64,000 nt of DNA from an uncultured Emergencia sp. (GTDB lineage Bacteria; Bacillota; Clostridia; Peptostreptococcales; Anaerovoracaceae), in contig CAJFTU010000028.1 of NCBI GenBank assembly GCA_904420065.1, forward strand, positions 1-64,000, written 5' to 3'. The position numbers were made by a program, and so were the translations under genes. Below are positions 41,395 through 50,681 of the stretch, in pieces. The notes beneath the pieces are model-generated. The model had not been told where the DNA came from and ran no database searches. It saw only the letters and a list, made by a program, of their open reading frames with translations. Position 1 is the first letter of the stretch. The number at the start of each line of letters is the position of its first letter.

Positions 41395-43230
41395 ATGAAC
41401 AAGACCATAAACGATATTCAGAAGATCAAAGATGATACGCTGAAGTCCTTCGGAAACCGGATTGGACAGGATGACAGCCGGATATACATAATGACCTGCT
41501 GCGGTACGGGCTGTACTTCGTCAGGCGCTCTGAAAAACAGGGAGAAGTTGGATGAACTGATGGAGCGGGACGGACTGCAGGATAAGGTACACGTCATAAA
41601 GACGGGCTGCTTTGGTCTCTGCGCCGAAGGTCCGATTCTGATGGTGTATCCGGAAAATGTGATGTATACCAACGTGACGCCGGATGACATCAATGAGATC
41701 TGGGAAGCCCACATCCGCAACGGCAGAGTAGTGGAACGTCTCAGGTCGGAGAACGAGCTGAATTTTTTCTCTAAGCAGATGAGAATATCCTTAAGAAACT
41801 GCGGACGGATCGATCCGGAGAACATAGACGAATACATCGCTTACGGCGGCTATGAGGCCCTGGCAAAGGTGTTGACTGAGATGGAACCGGAGGACGTTAT
41901 TGGCGTCGTCAAGGCTTCCGGCCTTCGCGGAAGAGGCGGCGGCGGATTTTCTACCGGTGTAAAGTGGCAGTTTGCCGCTGATCAGCAGGTGAAGGAGAAG
42001 TACGTCTGCTGCAATGCCGACGAGGGAGATCCCGGAGCCTTTATGGACCGCTCTGTTCTGGAGGGGGATCCTCACTCGGTCATTGAAGCCATGGCCATCG
42101 CCGGTTATGCCATAGGTGCGGATCAGGGTTATGTCTACGTCCGGGCCGAGTATCCCATTGCCGTACAGAGACTTTCCCTCGCCATCGAGCAAGCTGAAGA
42201 GTACGGACTGCTTGGTGACGATATCCTGGGATTGGGCTTTAAATTCAATTTGGAGATTCGTCTTGGCGCGGGCGCTTTTGTCTGCGGCGAGGAAACGGCG
42301 CTGATGACGTCCATCGAAGGAAATCGGGGCGAGCCGAGAATCAAGCCTCCATTTCCTGCCGTAGAAGGTCTCTTTGGCAAACCGACCATATTGAACAACG
42401 TAGAGACCCTGTCAAACATCCCGCAGATCATCATGAAAGGCGCGGACTGGTTTTCTTCTATCGGAACGGAAAAATCTCACGGAACAAAGGTCTTTGCTCT
42501 GGGCGGCAAGATCAACAACACCGGCCTTGTGGAGGTGCCTATGGGCACTACCCTCAGAGAGATCATCTATGAGATCGGCGGAGGAATTCCGGGAGGAAAA
42601 GAATTCAAGGCGGTTCAGACCGGCGGGCCTTCCGGCGGCTGTATTCCCGCGCAGTTTTTAGACAGTCCTATTGATTACGATTCTCTCCTTGAACTGAAAT
42701 CCATGATGGGTTCCGGCGGTATGATCGTCATGGACGAGGATACCTGTATGGTTGATATCGCTAAATTCTATCTGGAATTTACCGTGGACGAATCCTGTGG
42801 AAAATGTCCTCCTTGCAGGATCGGAACCAAGCGGATGCTGGAGATCCTGACCAATATTACTGACGGAAAGGGAAGTCTTGAGGATCTCGACGAGCTGGAA
42901 TACCTGGCCAAAAATATTCAGAAGGGAGCGCTGTGCGGTCTTGGACAGACGGCGCCTAATCCGGTTCTGTCCACGATGAAATATTTCCGGGATGAATATA
43001 TCGCCCACGTGGTCGATAAGAAGTGTCCTGCAGGGGTATGCGTTTCCATGCTTCGCTATGTCATCATGGAAGACCTGTGTAAAAGGTGCGGACTTTGCGC
43101 CAGAAACTGTCCTGCCCAGTGCATTTCGGGCAGCAAGAACACGCCTTATGTGATCGATAACGATAAATGTCTCAAGTGCGGCGTCTGTATGGAAAAATGT
43201 CCGTTCAAGGCTATCATGAAGAACGCTTAA
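41395..43230 (+). CDS. hydB: Hydrogenase flavin subunit HydB/NuoF-like (operon 2)
   Basis: 611 residues. N-terminal thioredoxin-like domain (CCGTGCTSSG, KTGCFGLCAEGP), NuoF core with GRGGGGFSTGVKW and NADEGDPGAFMDRS, canonical CGEETALMTSIEG nucleotide motif, SCGKCPPCRIGTKRM for the N3-type cluster and C-terminal CKRCGLCARNCP and CLKCGVCMEKCP clusters. Canonical residues suggest NAD(H) as partner. Together with hydA2 it would form an electron-bifurcating hydrogenase using NADH and reduced ferredoxin. Confidence 0.94.
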   Translation: MNKTINDIQKIKDDTLKSFGNRIGQDDSRIYIMTCCGTGCTSSGALKNREKLDELMERDGLQDKVHVIKTGCFGLCAEGPILMVYPENVMYTNVTPDDINEIWEAHIRNGRVVERLRSENELNFFSKQMRISLRNCGRIDPENIDEYIAYGGYEALAKVLTEMEPEDVIGVVKASGLRGRGGGGFSTGVKWQFAADQQVKEKYVCCNADEGDPGAFMDRSVLEGDPHSVIEAMAIAGYAIGADQGYVYVRAEYPIAVQRLSLAIEQAEEYGLLGDDILGLGFKFNLEIRLGAGAFVCGEETALMTSIEGNRGEPRIKPPFPAVEGLFGKPTILNNVETLSNIPQIIMKGADWFSSIGTEKSHGTKVFALGGKINNTGLVEVPMGTTLREIIYEIGGGIPGGKEFKAVQTGGPSGGCIPAQFLDSPIDYDSLLELKSMMGSGGMIVMDEDTCMVDIAKFYLEFTVDESCGKCPPCRIGTKRMLEILTNITDGKGSLEDLDELEYLAKNIQKGALCGLGQTAPNPVLSTMKYFRDEYIAHVVDKKCPAGVCVSMLRYVIMEDLCKRCGLCARNCPAQCISGSKNTPYVIDNDKCLKCGVCMEKCPFKAIMKNA

Positions 43231-43253
43231 GAGAGTATAGTGGAGGACGAAGA

Positions 43254-45014
43254 ATGAAGAACAAGAAAAGAGTACAGCTTACCATAGATGGCATGGATGT
43301 CAACGTGCCGGAAGATTATACCATATTAAGAGCGGCCAAGGAAGTGAACATCAAGATCCCGACGCTCTGCTTTCTCAAAGACGTCTGCGAGATCGGCTGC
43401 TGCCGGATGTGTCTGGTGGAAGTAGAAGGGATGAAGAACTGGCAGGCTTCCTGCGTGCAGAAGGTGGCCGAAGGGATGGTCGTAAAGACTCACACGCCGG
43501 ATATCCTCAATTTCAGAAAGAAAAATCTGGAGCTGATTCTCTCCAACCATCCGGCTATGTGTCAGAGCTGCAACAGGGGTTCTACGGGATGCGAACTGAA
43601 AACTCTGGCCAACACTATGGACACGGAGTTCGCCAATTACGCAAAAAACCAGGAGGTTATTACAGCTAATCAGATCATGGAGATTGACGACGGCATATCG
43701 ATCATGCGGGATCCCAACCGGTGCATCCTCTGCAGAAGATGCATCAGCATCTGCCACAACGTGCAGACTGTCGGCGCCATCGACGTGATCAACAGAGGTT
43801 TCAATACGGTGGTCAGCACGACCTTCAACAGGCCTATCGACGAGTCTAAATGCGTAAACTGCGGTCAGTGTATCAACGTATGTCCTACCGGAGCTCTCCA
43901 GGAGCACTCCAATATGGATGATTTCTGGGAGATTTTGAAGGATCCGGAAAAAACGGTCATCGTGCAGACGGCCCCGGCAGTCAGGGCGGCTCTGGGCGAA
44001 GAGTTCGATCTTCCGCTCGGAACCGATGTGACGGGAAAGATGGTAACCGCTCTGCGCATGCTGGGGTTCCACAAGGTATTTGATACGGACACCGGTGCTG
44101 ATCTGACCATCATGGAAGAAGGAACGGAACTGATTGAGCGTTTGAAGAAAGGAGAAAATCTGCCGCTGATTACGTCCTGTTCTCCGGGCTGGATCAAGTT
44201 CTGCGAACACAATTTCCCGGATCTTCTGGACAATATTTCTACCTGTAAGTCTCCTCATGAAATGCTGGGAGCGGTGATTAAATCTTACTATGCGGAAAAA
44301 GAAGGGCTTAACCCGGAAAATATCGCAGTGGTTTCGGTTATGCCGTGTACGGCAAAGAAGTTTGAAGCGCAGAGAGAGGAACTTTCGGTAAACGGTCTGC
44401 AGGATGTGGACCTGGTTCTGACCACCAGAGAACTGGCCAGGATGATCAAAGCCTTCGGCATCGATTTTCCGGCGCTGCCGGACAGCGATTTTGACAATCC
44501 GCTGGGTATTTCCACAGGAGCAGGCACTATTTTTGGCGCCACAGGAGGTGTGATGGAAGCGGCGCTGAGGACGGTAGCCGATATTCTGACCGGTCAGTCA
44601 TCGGATTCTATCGACTACATGCAGGTAAGAGGCCAGCGCGATGGGATCAAAGAGGCGGAGATCAAGATCGGCGACAGAGTAATTAAAGCGGCAGCAGCCC
44701 ATGGTCTGGGCAACGCTCGGAAGCTGATGGAGAGGATCAGAAATGGAGAGCATTTCGATTTCATCGAAGTTATGGCCTGCCCGGGCGGTTGTGTAAACGG
44801 AGGCGGTCAGCCGCAGCAGCCGTCATCTGTCCGCAACTGGACCGATATCGGAGAAGCAAGGGCTTCGGCGCTTTATCGCAGCGATCACGAGAGCTTCGTG
44901 CGCAAATCCCACAAAAACCCGGTGATTAAGGAGCTTTACAGGACTTATCTGGGTGAGCCGGGGAGCGAGAAGGCGCATCATCTGCTGCATACCCACTACC
45001 ATGCGAGAAATTAA
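43254..45014 (+). CDS. hydA: [FeFe]-hydrogenase catalytic subunit HydA (operon 2)
   Basis: 586 residues from ATG 43254 (GTGGAGGA upstream). [2Fe-2S] Cys39, 50, 53, 67; His99/Cys103/Cys106/Cys113 cluster; ferredoxin quartets CILCRRCISIC and CVNCGQCINVCP; H-cluster motifs L1 TSCSPGW (307-313), L2 MPCTAKK (363-369) and L3 EVMACPGGCVNGGG. L1 has serine where the first copy has a second cysteine, a variant seen in NAD(P)-linked hydrogenases. The C-terminal tail with HHLLHTHYHARN is longer than in copy 1. The two HydA proteins are separate paralogues, not a fresh duplication. Confidence 0.95.
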   Translation: MKNKKRVQLTIDGMDVNVPEDYTILRAAKEVNIKIPTLCFLKDVCEIGCCRMCLVEVEGMKNWQASCVQKVAEGMVVKTHTPDILNFRKKNLELILSNHPAMCQSCNRGSTGCELKTLANTMDTEFANYAKNQEVITANQIMEIDDGISIMRDPNRCILCRRCISICHNVQTVGAIDVINRGFNTVVSTTFNRPIDESKCVNCGQCINVCPTGALQEHSNMDDFWEILKDPEKTVIVQTAPAVRAALGEEFDLPLGTDVTGKMVTALRMLGFHKVFDTDTGADLTIMEEGTELIERLKKGENLPLITSCSPGWIKFCEHNFPDLLDNISTCKSPHEMLGAVIKSYYAEKEGLNPENIAVVSVMPCTAKKFEAQREELSVNGLQDVDLVLTTRELARMIKAFGIDFPALPDSDFDNPLGISTGAGTIFGATGGVMEAALRTVADILTGQSSDSIDYMQVRGQRDGIKEAEIKIGDRVIKAAAAHGLGNARKLMERIRNGEHFDFIEVMACPGGCVNGGGQPQQPSSVRNWTDIGEARASALYRSDHESFVRKSHKNPVIKELYRTYLGEPGSEKAHHLLHTHYHARN

Positions 45015-45033
45015 GATATAGTGACATAAGAAG

Positions 45034-45081
45034 AAAGAGGCTCTTCCGCGGATAAAAGAAAATTTGCGGAAGGGCCTCTTT
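45034..45081 (+). terminator. Hairpin after the second hydrogenase operon
   Basis: AAAGAGGCTCTTCCGC pairs with GCGGAAGGGCCTCTTT with one bulge. The T tract is short, so termination may be partial. Confidence 0.65.
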
Positions 45082-45198
45082 GCAAACGCGCGTAAATGCG
45101 GGGCTGCATATAAAGCGATACCGGGTTGCCGTATACGGTATGTGACATACCTTCCCTTAGGGCAGCATAGGATGGCAGAAAGGAAGAGGGGGGATACT

Positions 45199-46263
45199 TT
45201 GCGGCAGAAGACAAGTATCACAAATGTGATCAAATATGCCGGCGCGTATATCGCGCTGGAGATCGGGTCGGGCTTCGCTACCGGACAGGAAATTCTGCAG
45301 TTCTACAGCTCTTACGGACTGATGAGCATTCCTGCGTCACTGATCAGTATGATTCTCTTCGCCTGGGCAGGAAGCAGGGTCATGGCCGCCGGATACGAGC
45401 TGCGATCCGTTGGAACGGCTCAGCCTTATCAGATCATATGCGGAAAAACTCTGGGAACGTTTTACGAGTGCTTTGTGCTCTTCTACCTCTTCGCAGGTCT
45501 GTCGGTGATGATCTCCGGAGCGGGGGCCAGCATACAGGAGTATTGCGGTGTGAACTATTACGCCGGAGGCATTTTTATGGCTCTGCTCGTCTTCTGTGCT
45601 TTTGCCTTTGGCTTGAAGAAACTGATCGATCTGGTGGGTATGATGGGACCGTTGATCATCGGCGTCGCCCTGTTCGTTGCGATCTGCACAATCCTGCCGG
45701 AGGCGGGAAATCTGTCAGGGATATTTGCCCGGGCGGAAACGCTGACGGAAATTCGCCCTGCGCCGACCTGGTGGATGAGCGGTATCCTTTACGCCGCGTA
45801 CAACCTGGTCAGTTCCCTGGCTTTTCTCATGGCTCTGGGCAGGGATGCCTCGTCGGCGAAGGAAGCGGCCGCAGGCGGCATTGTTGGCGGGATTCTGCTG
45901 ATGCTCACGGCTGTATTCATGAATATGGCTCTGCTTGCCAATCTGGATGAAATTGAGGGCAGCGTTGTGCCTACGCTGAAATTAGCGTCCGCGGTTTCGC
46001 CGATGACCGGCATCGTCTTTGTCTTTGTCCTGCTCTGCGGTATTTTTTCTACAGCGGCTCCAATCCTCTGGACAATCTGCAGAAATCTCGCCAGAGAAGG
46101 CAGTCGTAATTCGCTGATCATTGCATTGCTCATCAGTCTGGACGCTTTGATTCTGGGGCAGCTTCCCTTTGACCGGCTGGTAGGGGTAATCTATCCCATC
46201 AGCGGATACATGGGATTGCTTCTCCTCCTCTGCATAGGGAAATATCGTTGGAAAAGACGATAA
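45199..46263 (+). CDS. YkvI-type membrane transporter (NSS/APC-like)
   Basis: 354 residues from a TTG at 45199, chosen because AGAGGGGGGA lies just before it and because the protein then begins TNVIKYAGAYIALEIGSGFA, matching the family's N-terminus. ATG 45172 and earlier starts lack ribosome sites. About ten membrane helices; SGFATGQEILQFY is the unwound first helix of sodium-coupled LeuT-fold carriers. YkvI relatives are uncharacterised, and amino acids are likely substrates. It stands alone and ends in a bidirectional terminator. Confidence 0.78.
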   Translation: MRQKTSITNVIKYAGAYIALEIGSGFATGQEILQFYSSYGLMSIPASLISMILFAWAGSRVMAAGYELRSVGTAQPYQIICGKTLGTFYECFVLFYLFAGLSVMISGAGASIQEYCGVNYYAGGIFMALLVFCAFAFGLKKLIDLVGMMGPLIIGVALFVAICTILPEAGNLSGIFARAETLTEIRPAPTWWMSGILYAAYNLVSSLAFLMALGRDASSAKEAAAGGIVGGILLMLTAVFMNMALLANLDEIEGSVVPTLKLASAVSPMTGIVFVFVLLCGIFSTAAPILWTICRNLAREGSRNSLIIALLISLDALILGQLPFDRLVGVIYPISGYMGLLLLLCIGKYRWKRR

Positions 46264-46289
46264 AAAAGCCGGCTGCAGGAACCGGCTTC
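46264..46289. terminator. Bidirectional terminator between YkvI and GntR genes
   Basis: AAGCCGG pairs with CCGGCTT. On the minus strand it is followed by six T, the stronger side, for the GntR gene; on the plus strand only CTGTTT follows. Confidence 0.8.
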
Positions 46290-46342
46290 TGTTTCGATTC
46301 GAGTTTAACTTTGATCGGGAGATTGATTGCGACAGGAACTTT

Positions 46343-46990
46343 TTAATTACCGCGCTTCTCCTGGAATCGATTGTAGTGTTTGGCCAGGAGTGTCTTTGCT
46401 TTTTCGATGTCTCCGGTCATGATTGAGCTGAGAATCTGACGATGCTCCATCAGAGCCAGCATCCGAACCGTATCGATATACCAGTGGTCGTAAAGAACGG
46501 TAAGATAAAAGAGATCTTCGATTTCCGTATATTGACGGGTAATATACGGGTTGGCGCAGCACTGAATAAAAGCGCCCTCAAAAGCGATGGAATATCTGAC
46601 GTATTCCTGTTCGCTCTCAGTTTCAAGGTGTTCCGTCTGTTCTTTAAGCGCTTTTTGCAGAAGCTGAATCAGCTGATCGATTCGGTCTGTCTGCAGACAC
46701 AGTTCCAGGGCGCCAAGAAGCATGCTGAGAATCGCCTGAGCGATCTGAATCAGCTTTTCGTTGGAAAAGCTGATAACACTGGGCCCGGCGTTGGGATAAC
46801 TCTCAACAAGACCGTCTCTTTCCAACATGGAGATGGCTTCTCTGACCGGAGAGTTGCTGACGTTCAGTTCTCGTGAAATAGAGGAAATACTGAGACGCTG
46901 CCCTGGCATGTATTTTCGTTCGATGATGTTTGTTTTGATAATGTTATAGATCTGCTCGCGAATGGGCATTTTTTTTATATTTTTTTCCAT
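46343..46990 (-). CDS. GntR family regulator (FCD domain)
   Basis: 215 residues. N-terminal winged helix (REQIYNIIKTNIIERKYMPG, then LNVSNSPVREAISMLERDGL) is a GntR reader head. The C-terminal all-helical FCD domain (YSIAFEGAFIQCCANPYI, EHRQILSSIMTGDIEKAKTL) would bind an acid or amino-acid ligand, often through a metal. It is divergent from ptb-iorA-iorB-buk with 363 bases between, so that operon is the likely target, an inference from position. Minus-strand transcript ends at the hairpin at 46264. Confidence 0.87.
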   Translation of the reverse strand: MEKNIKKMPIREQIYNIIKTNIIERKYMPGQRLSISSISRELNVSNSPVREAISMLERDGLVESYPNAGPSVISFSNEKLIQIAQAILSMLLGALELCLQTDRIDQLIQLLQKALKEQTEHLETESEQEYVRYSIAFEGAFIQCCANPYITRQYTEIEDLFYLTVLYDHWYIDTVRMLALMEHRQILSSIMTGDIEKAKTLLAKHYNRFQEKRGN

Positions 46991-47353
46991 GCTTTCAGCC
47001 TCGCTTCCTTTTCATTATTTTAAGTTAATCGTACAGCAAAGTCAAGGAGTTAGCAGAAAATAATGAAAAATGGATAATGCGTGATTTTTGAGGCGTAATA
47101 GATGATAATTACCGGAATTTAAAATGTAATATCGATAAAAAGTGTTGGAAATACAAGAGATTAATCTTTGCCCGTTTCAAAATTTGCATAATGCATACAA
47201 TTGTTTATATTTACAAAAAAATATAAAATAAATAGGCTTTTAAAACAATAAACAAAAGAAAAAGAAAAAATAACGGCCAATTTAGATGAAAGAATTTGAC
47301 AAAGCATTTTTGCAACCATAAAATGAAACTGTAAACAGAAAGGAGGACCCGGT
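46991..47353. promoter_or_regulatory. Divergent GntR/ptb control region
   Basis: 363 AT-rich bases. For ptb, TTGACA (47296-47301) and TAAAAT (47319-47324) with a 17-bp spacer. Upstream lies GCATAATGCATACAATTG (about 47184-47201), an AT-rich partial palindrome of the kind GntR-FCD proteins bind; this is a weak guess. No other gene is visible. Confidence 0.6.
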
Positions 47354-48262
47354 GTGGCGATAAAGAACTTTGAAGAATTGAAAAAAATGGCCTCTTCCGC
47401 AGAGAAGAGAACAGTAGCGGTAGCGTGCGCCCACGACGCACACACACTGGAAGCCGTGCTGAAAGCGCACGAAGAAGGACTTCTGGATTACATACTGATC
47501 GGAAAAGAAGATGAGATCGTGGAGAAAAGCAAACTTCACGGCACGTCCGTTTCCAGAGAAAACATCGTAAACTGTGAAAGTGACGAACTGTGCGCGGCAG
47601 AAGCGGTGAAACTGGTAAACGAGGGAAAAGCGAACTTCATTCAGAAAGGTCTGATGCAGACGGCGACGCTTCTAAAAGCAGTGGTCAATAAGGAAACCGG
47701 ATTGAATCAGGGAAGATCCATCTCTCACGTAGCGCTGATCGATATCCCCAAATATCACAAGATTATGGGGGTTACCGACGGAGGCATGATCATGTATCCG
47801 AATCTGGAACAGAAAAAGGACATTGTGCTCAACGCCATAGAGATGTTCCACGGTCTGGGATACGAGGAACCCAAAATCGCGGCGCTTTGCGCAGTGGAAA
47901 CAGTCAATCCGAAGATGCCGGAAACTCTTGACGCCCAGGCGCTGAAGGAGATGGCCGCTTCCGGAGAAATTGCGGGCTGCTGTATCGAGGGTCCTATTTC
48001 CATGGATCTGGCGGTCAGTCGCGAAGCTGCGGCAGTGAAAAAATACGACAGTCCGGTTGCCGGGGATGCGGATATTCTTCTCGTACCAAGCATCTATACG
48101 GGAAATATTATGGTAAAAGCGCTGATCGAGTTTGCCGGAACACTGATGGCCGGCTGCGTAATCGGAGCCAAGTGCCCGATTGCGCTGAATTCAAGGAGCG
48201 CCAGCTTTGAAGAAAAGTACTATTCTCTGCTGGCCTGCAGCATGATGGTAGAGAAAAAGTAA
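47354..48262 (+). CDS. ptb: Phosphate butyryltransferase-like acyltransferase (paralogue 2)
   Basis: 302 residues from a GTG with AAAGGAGGA upstream. Ptb motifs: FIQKGLMQTATLLKAVVN, GVTDGGMIMYPNLEQKKD, ETVNPKMPETLDAQAL, GCCIEGPISMDLAV and SPVAGDADILLVPSIYTGNI. It converts acyl-CoA and phosphate to acyl-phosphate and CoA. It is the first gene of the operon with iorA, iorB and buk, so aryl- or branched acyl-CoA from keto-acid oxidation is the likely substrate. Confidence 0.92.
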   Translation: MAIKNFEELKKMASSAEKRTVAVACAHDAHTLEAVLKAHEEGLLDYILIGKEDEIVEKSKLHGTSVSRENIVNCESDELCAAEAVKLVNEGKANFIQKGLMQTATLLKAVVNKETGLNQGRSISHVALIDIPKYHKIMGVTDGGMIMYPNLEQKKDIVLNAIEMFHGLGYEEPKIAALCAVETVNPKMPETLDAQALKEMAASGEIAGCCIEGPISMDLAVSREAAAVKKYDSPVAGDADILLVPSIYTGNIMVKALIEFAGTLMAGCVIGAKCPIALNSRSASFEEKYYSLLACSMMVEKK

Positions 48263-48277
48263 AGGAGGGTCTAATCT

Positions 48278-50053
48278 ATGAGAAAACTATTGACAGGCGA
48301 CGAAGCTATCGCCAGAGGGGCTTACGAGGCCGGTGTCAGACATGCGTCGGCATATCCAGGCACGCCGAGCACGGAGATCCTCGAAAATGTGGCCAAGTAC
48401 GATGAGATTTACGCAGAATGGGCGCCTAACGAAAAGGTAGCTGTGGAATCGGCCATCGGCGCTTCCATGGCGGGCGCGAGGAGTATGGCTTCGATGAAAC
48501 ACGTCGGAGTAAACGTCGCCGCCGATCCGTTGATGACCTTTGCCTATATGAAAGTCAACGGCGGCGCGGTTATCGTCACCGCTGACGAACCGGGGATGTT
48601 TTCCTCTCAGAACGAACAGGATAACAGGAATTATGCGAAAATGGGCAAAATGCCTATGTTCGAGCCGGCAGACAGCCAGGAATGTCTGGATATGATGAAA
48701 GAGGCTTATCGAGTATCCGAAGAGTACGGCGCCGTAGTTTTAATGCGCATGGTTACCCGTGTATGTCACTCCAAATCCCTGGTAGAATGCGGACCGAGAG
48801 AAGAGGTTCCGGTAAAGGAATGGAAAAAGGAACCCCAAAGATACGTATGTCTTCCTGCTCACGCGAGAATAATGCGCGTGGCGTTGGAAGAGAGGACCGA
48901 AAAGCTGGCGGAATACAGTGAGAAGTCGCCGTTTAACTTCGCCGAGATGGGCGATACAAAGATCGGCGTTATCGCTTCCGGTCCGTCCTATTACTATGCC
49001 AAAGAAGTATTCGGAGATACCGCTTCATATCTGAAGCTGGGCTTTACCAATCCTCTGCCGGCAGGACTGATCAGAGATTTCTGCAGCAAAGTGGATAAAA
49101 TCTACATCGTCGAAGAGGACGATCCGTATATCGAGGAATTCGTACAGAAACTGGGATTCACCTGTCACGGCAAGGATACGTTCCCTTCCTACGGCGAAAT
49201 GACACCGGACGTGCTCAGAAAATCGCTCAATGGAGAGGTACTTTCTCAGATTGAATACAACAGGGACAAAATTACCAAGCGTCCTCCGACTTTCTGCGCC
49301 GGCTGTCCGCACAGAGGACTGTTCTATCGGCTGGGGAAGAGAAAGGATATCATGATCAGCGGCGATATCGGCTGCTACACTCTGGCGGCCGGAGCTCCGT
49401 ACAACGCTATGGATTCTACCGTCTGCATGGGCGCCTCTATCTCTGTGGGACACGGAGCGCAGCAGGTGTTTAACAGAGCGGGCATCAAGAGAAAAGTCGT
49501 GACCGTGCTGGGAGATTCAACGTTCTTCCACACCGGCGTAAACTCCCTGATCAACACGGTATACAACAACAGTAATACGATCAACATCATCCTCGACAAC
49601 AGGATAACGGGAATGACTGGTCATCAGCAGAATCCGGGAACCGGATTCAATGTCAAAGGCGATCCTGCCCCGATGATCGATCTGGAAGCTCTGGTTAAGG
49701 CCATCGGAATCAAACACGTAAAAGTGATCAACCCTAACGATTTGAAAGCGGTAGATGCGGCCTTCGACGAGTTCATGGATCTGGAAGAGCCGTCGGTAAT
49801 CATTACCAGATGGCCTTGTGTACTGAAGAAGTTCTCGGATGCGGATCTTACCGAGTTCCCGAACCTGTTCAAGACGAAGAACAAGGTTAATCCGGATAAA
49901 TGTATCGGCTGTAAGCAGTGCCAGAAGACAGGCTGCCCTGCGCTGATCTTCGATAAGGAAGCGAAGAAAGTCCACATCAACAGAGCGGACTGTGTCGGCT
50001 GTGATGTGTGCACACAGGTTTGTCCGGTGAACGCGATCGAAAAGGAGGAGTAG
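48278..50053 (+). CDS. iorA: Indolepyruvate ferredoxin oxidoreductase, alpha subunit
   Basis: 591 residues. N-terminal pyruvate-oxidoreductase domain (GVRHASAYPGTPSTEILENV), central segments and C-terminal TPP-binding domain with GDIGCYTLAAGAPYNAMDS and VLGDSTFFHTGVNSLINTVYNN. The last 60 residues carry ferredoxin quartets CIGCKQCQKTGCP and CVGCDVCTQVCP. With IorB it oxidatively decarboxylates aryl-pyruvates (indolepyruvate, phenylpyruvate) or other 2-keto acids to acyl-CoA, reducing ferredoxin. Cytosolic and oxygen-sensitive. Fifteen bases behind ptb. Confidence 0.95.
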   Translation: MRKLLTGDEAIARGAYEAGVRHASAYPGTPSTEILENVAKYDEIYAEWAPNEKVAVESAIGASMAGARSMASMKHVGVNVAADPLMTFAYMKVNGGAVIVTADEPGMFSSQNEQDNRNYAKMGKMPMFEPADSQECLDMMKEAYRVSEEYGAVVLMRMVTRVCHSKSLVECGPREEVPVKEWKKEPQRYVCLPAHARIMRVALEERTEKLAEYSEKSPFNFAEMGDTKIGVIASGPSYYYAKEVFGDTASYLKLGFTNPLPAGLIRDFCSKVDKIYIVEEDDPYIEEFVQKLGFTCHGKDTFPSYGEMTPDVLRKSLNGEVLSQIEYNRDKITKRPPTFCAGCPHRGLFYRLGKRKDIMISGDIGCYTLAAGAPYNAMDSTVCMGASISVGHGAQQVFNRAGIKRKVVTVLGDSTFFHTGVNSLINTVYNNSNTINIILDNRITGMTGHQQNPGTGFNVKGDPAPMIDLEALVKAIGIKHVKVINPNDLKAVDAAFDEFMDLEEPSVIITRWPCVLKKFSDADLTEFPNLFKTKNKVNPDKCIGCKQCQKTGCPALIFDKEAKKVHINRADCVGCDVCTQVCPVNAIEKEE

Positions 50054-50057
50054 CGAG

Positions 50058-50636
50058 ATGACGAAAAATATTCTGCTGTCGGGTGTCGGCGGACAGGGAA
50101 CGATTACTGCCGCAAAGATGCTCACATTTGGTCTTATGGAGGCCGGTTACGACGTAAAAATGAGCGAGATCCACGGAATGAGTCAGAGAGGCGGAGATGT
50201 GGTTTCGCAGGTAAGATACAGCAAAGACAAGGTGTTTTCTCCGGTCATTGAAAAAGGAACGGCGGACATCGTGGTTTCCTTTGAGGAGATGGAGGCGCTG
50301 AGAACGTTGGAGTACCTCAAACCGGATGGCGCCGTGGTGGTCAACACAGAGAGGATTCCATCCATGACGGTGCTGACCGGCGCAGAAGAGTATGCCGACG
50401 ATATCATCGAGGAGATCAAGAAGGCGGTAGAGCGTGTGCATACGCTGAACGCCTCTCAGTTGGCTGCGGATCTGGGCAATGTAAAGGCCGCTAACGTGAT
50501 TCTCCTTGGCGCGCTGGTAAAGCTGATGGGACTGGAGGACATCGACTGGCCGGATATCATCCGAAAAAACGTAAAGGAAAAATTTGTGGATCTGAACCTG
50601 AAAGCGTTTCAGGTAGGTATGGATGCCGTGAAATAG
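50058..50636 (+). CDS. iorB: Indolepyruvate ferredoxin oxidoreductase, beta subunit
   Basis: 192 residues, the gamma-type domain of 2-oxoacid oxidoreductases: ILLSGVGGQGTITAAKML start, then KMSEIHGMSQRGGDVVSQVR, FEEMEALRTLEYLKPDG and NVILLGALVKLMGLEDIDW. It contributes the CoA-binding side of the IorAB enzyme. Four bases after iorA with the ribosome site GGAGGAG in the end of iorA, so coupled. Confidence 0.95.
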   Translation: MTKNILLSGVGGQGTITAAKMLTFGLMEAGYDVKMSEIHGMSQRGGDVVSQVRYSKDKVFSPVIEKGTADIVVSFEEMEALRTLEYLKPDGAVVVNTERIPSMTVLTGAEEYADDIIEEIKKAVERVHTLNASQLAADLGNVKAANVILLGALVKLMGLEDIDWPDIIRKNVKEKFVDLNLKAFQVGMDAVK

Positions 50637-50681
50637 CGGTGTGCCGAAGACAAACAGGGAAAATAAAGGAGTATTTGGAAA

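Noticed and set aside
36604..45014. Assembly duplication of one hydrogenase operon
   Set aside because: The two operons differ along their whole length at protein and DNA level and have different intergenic regions.
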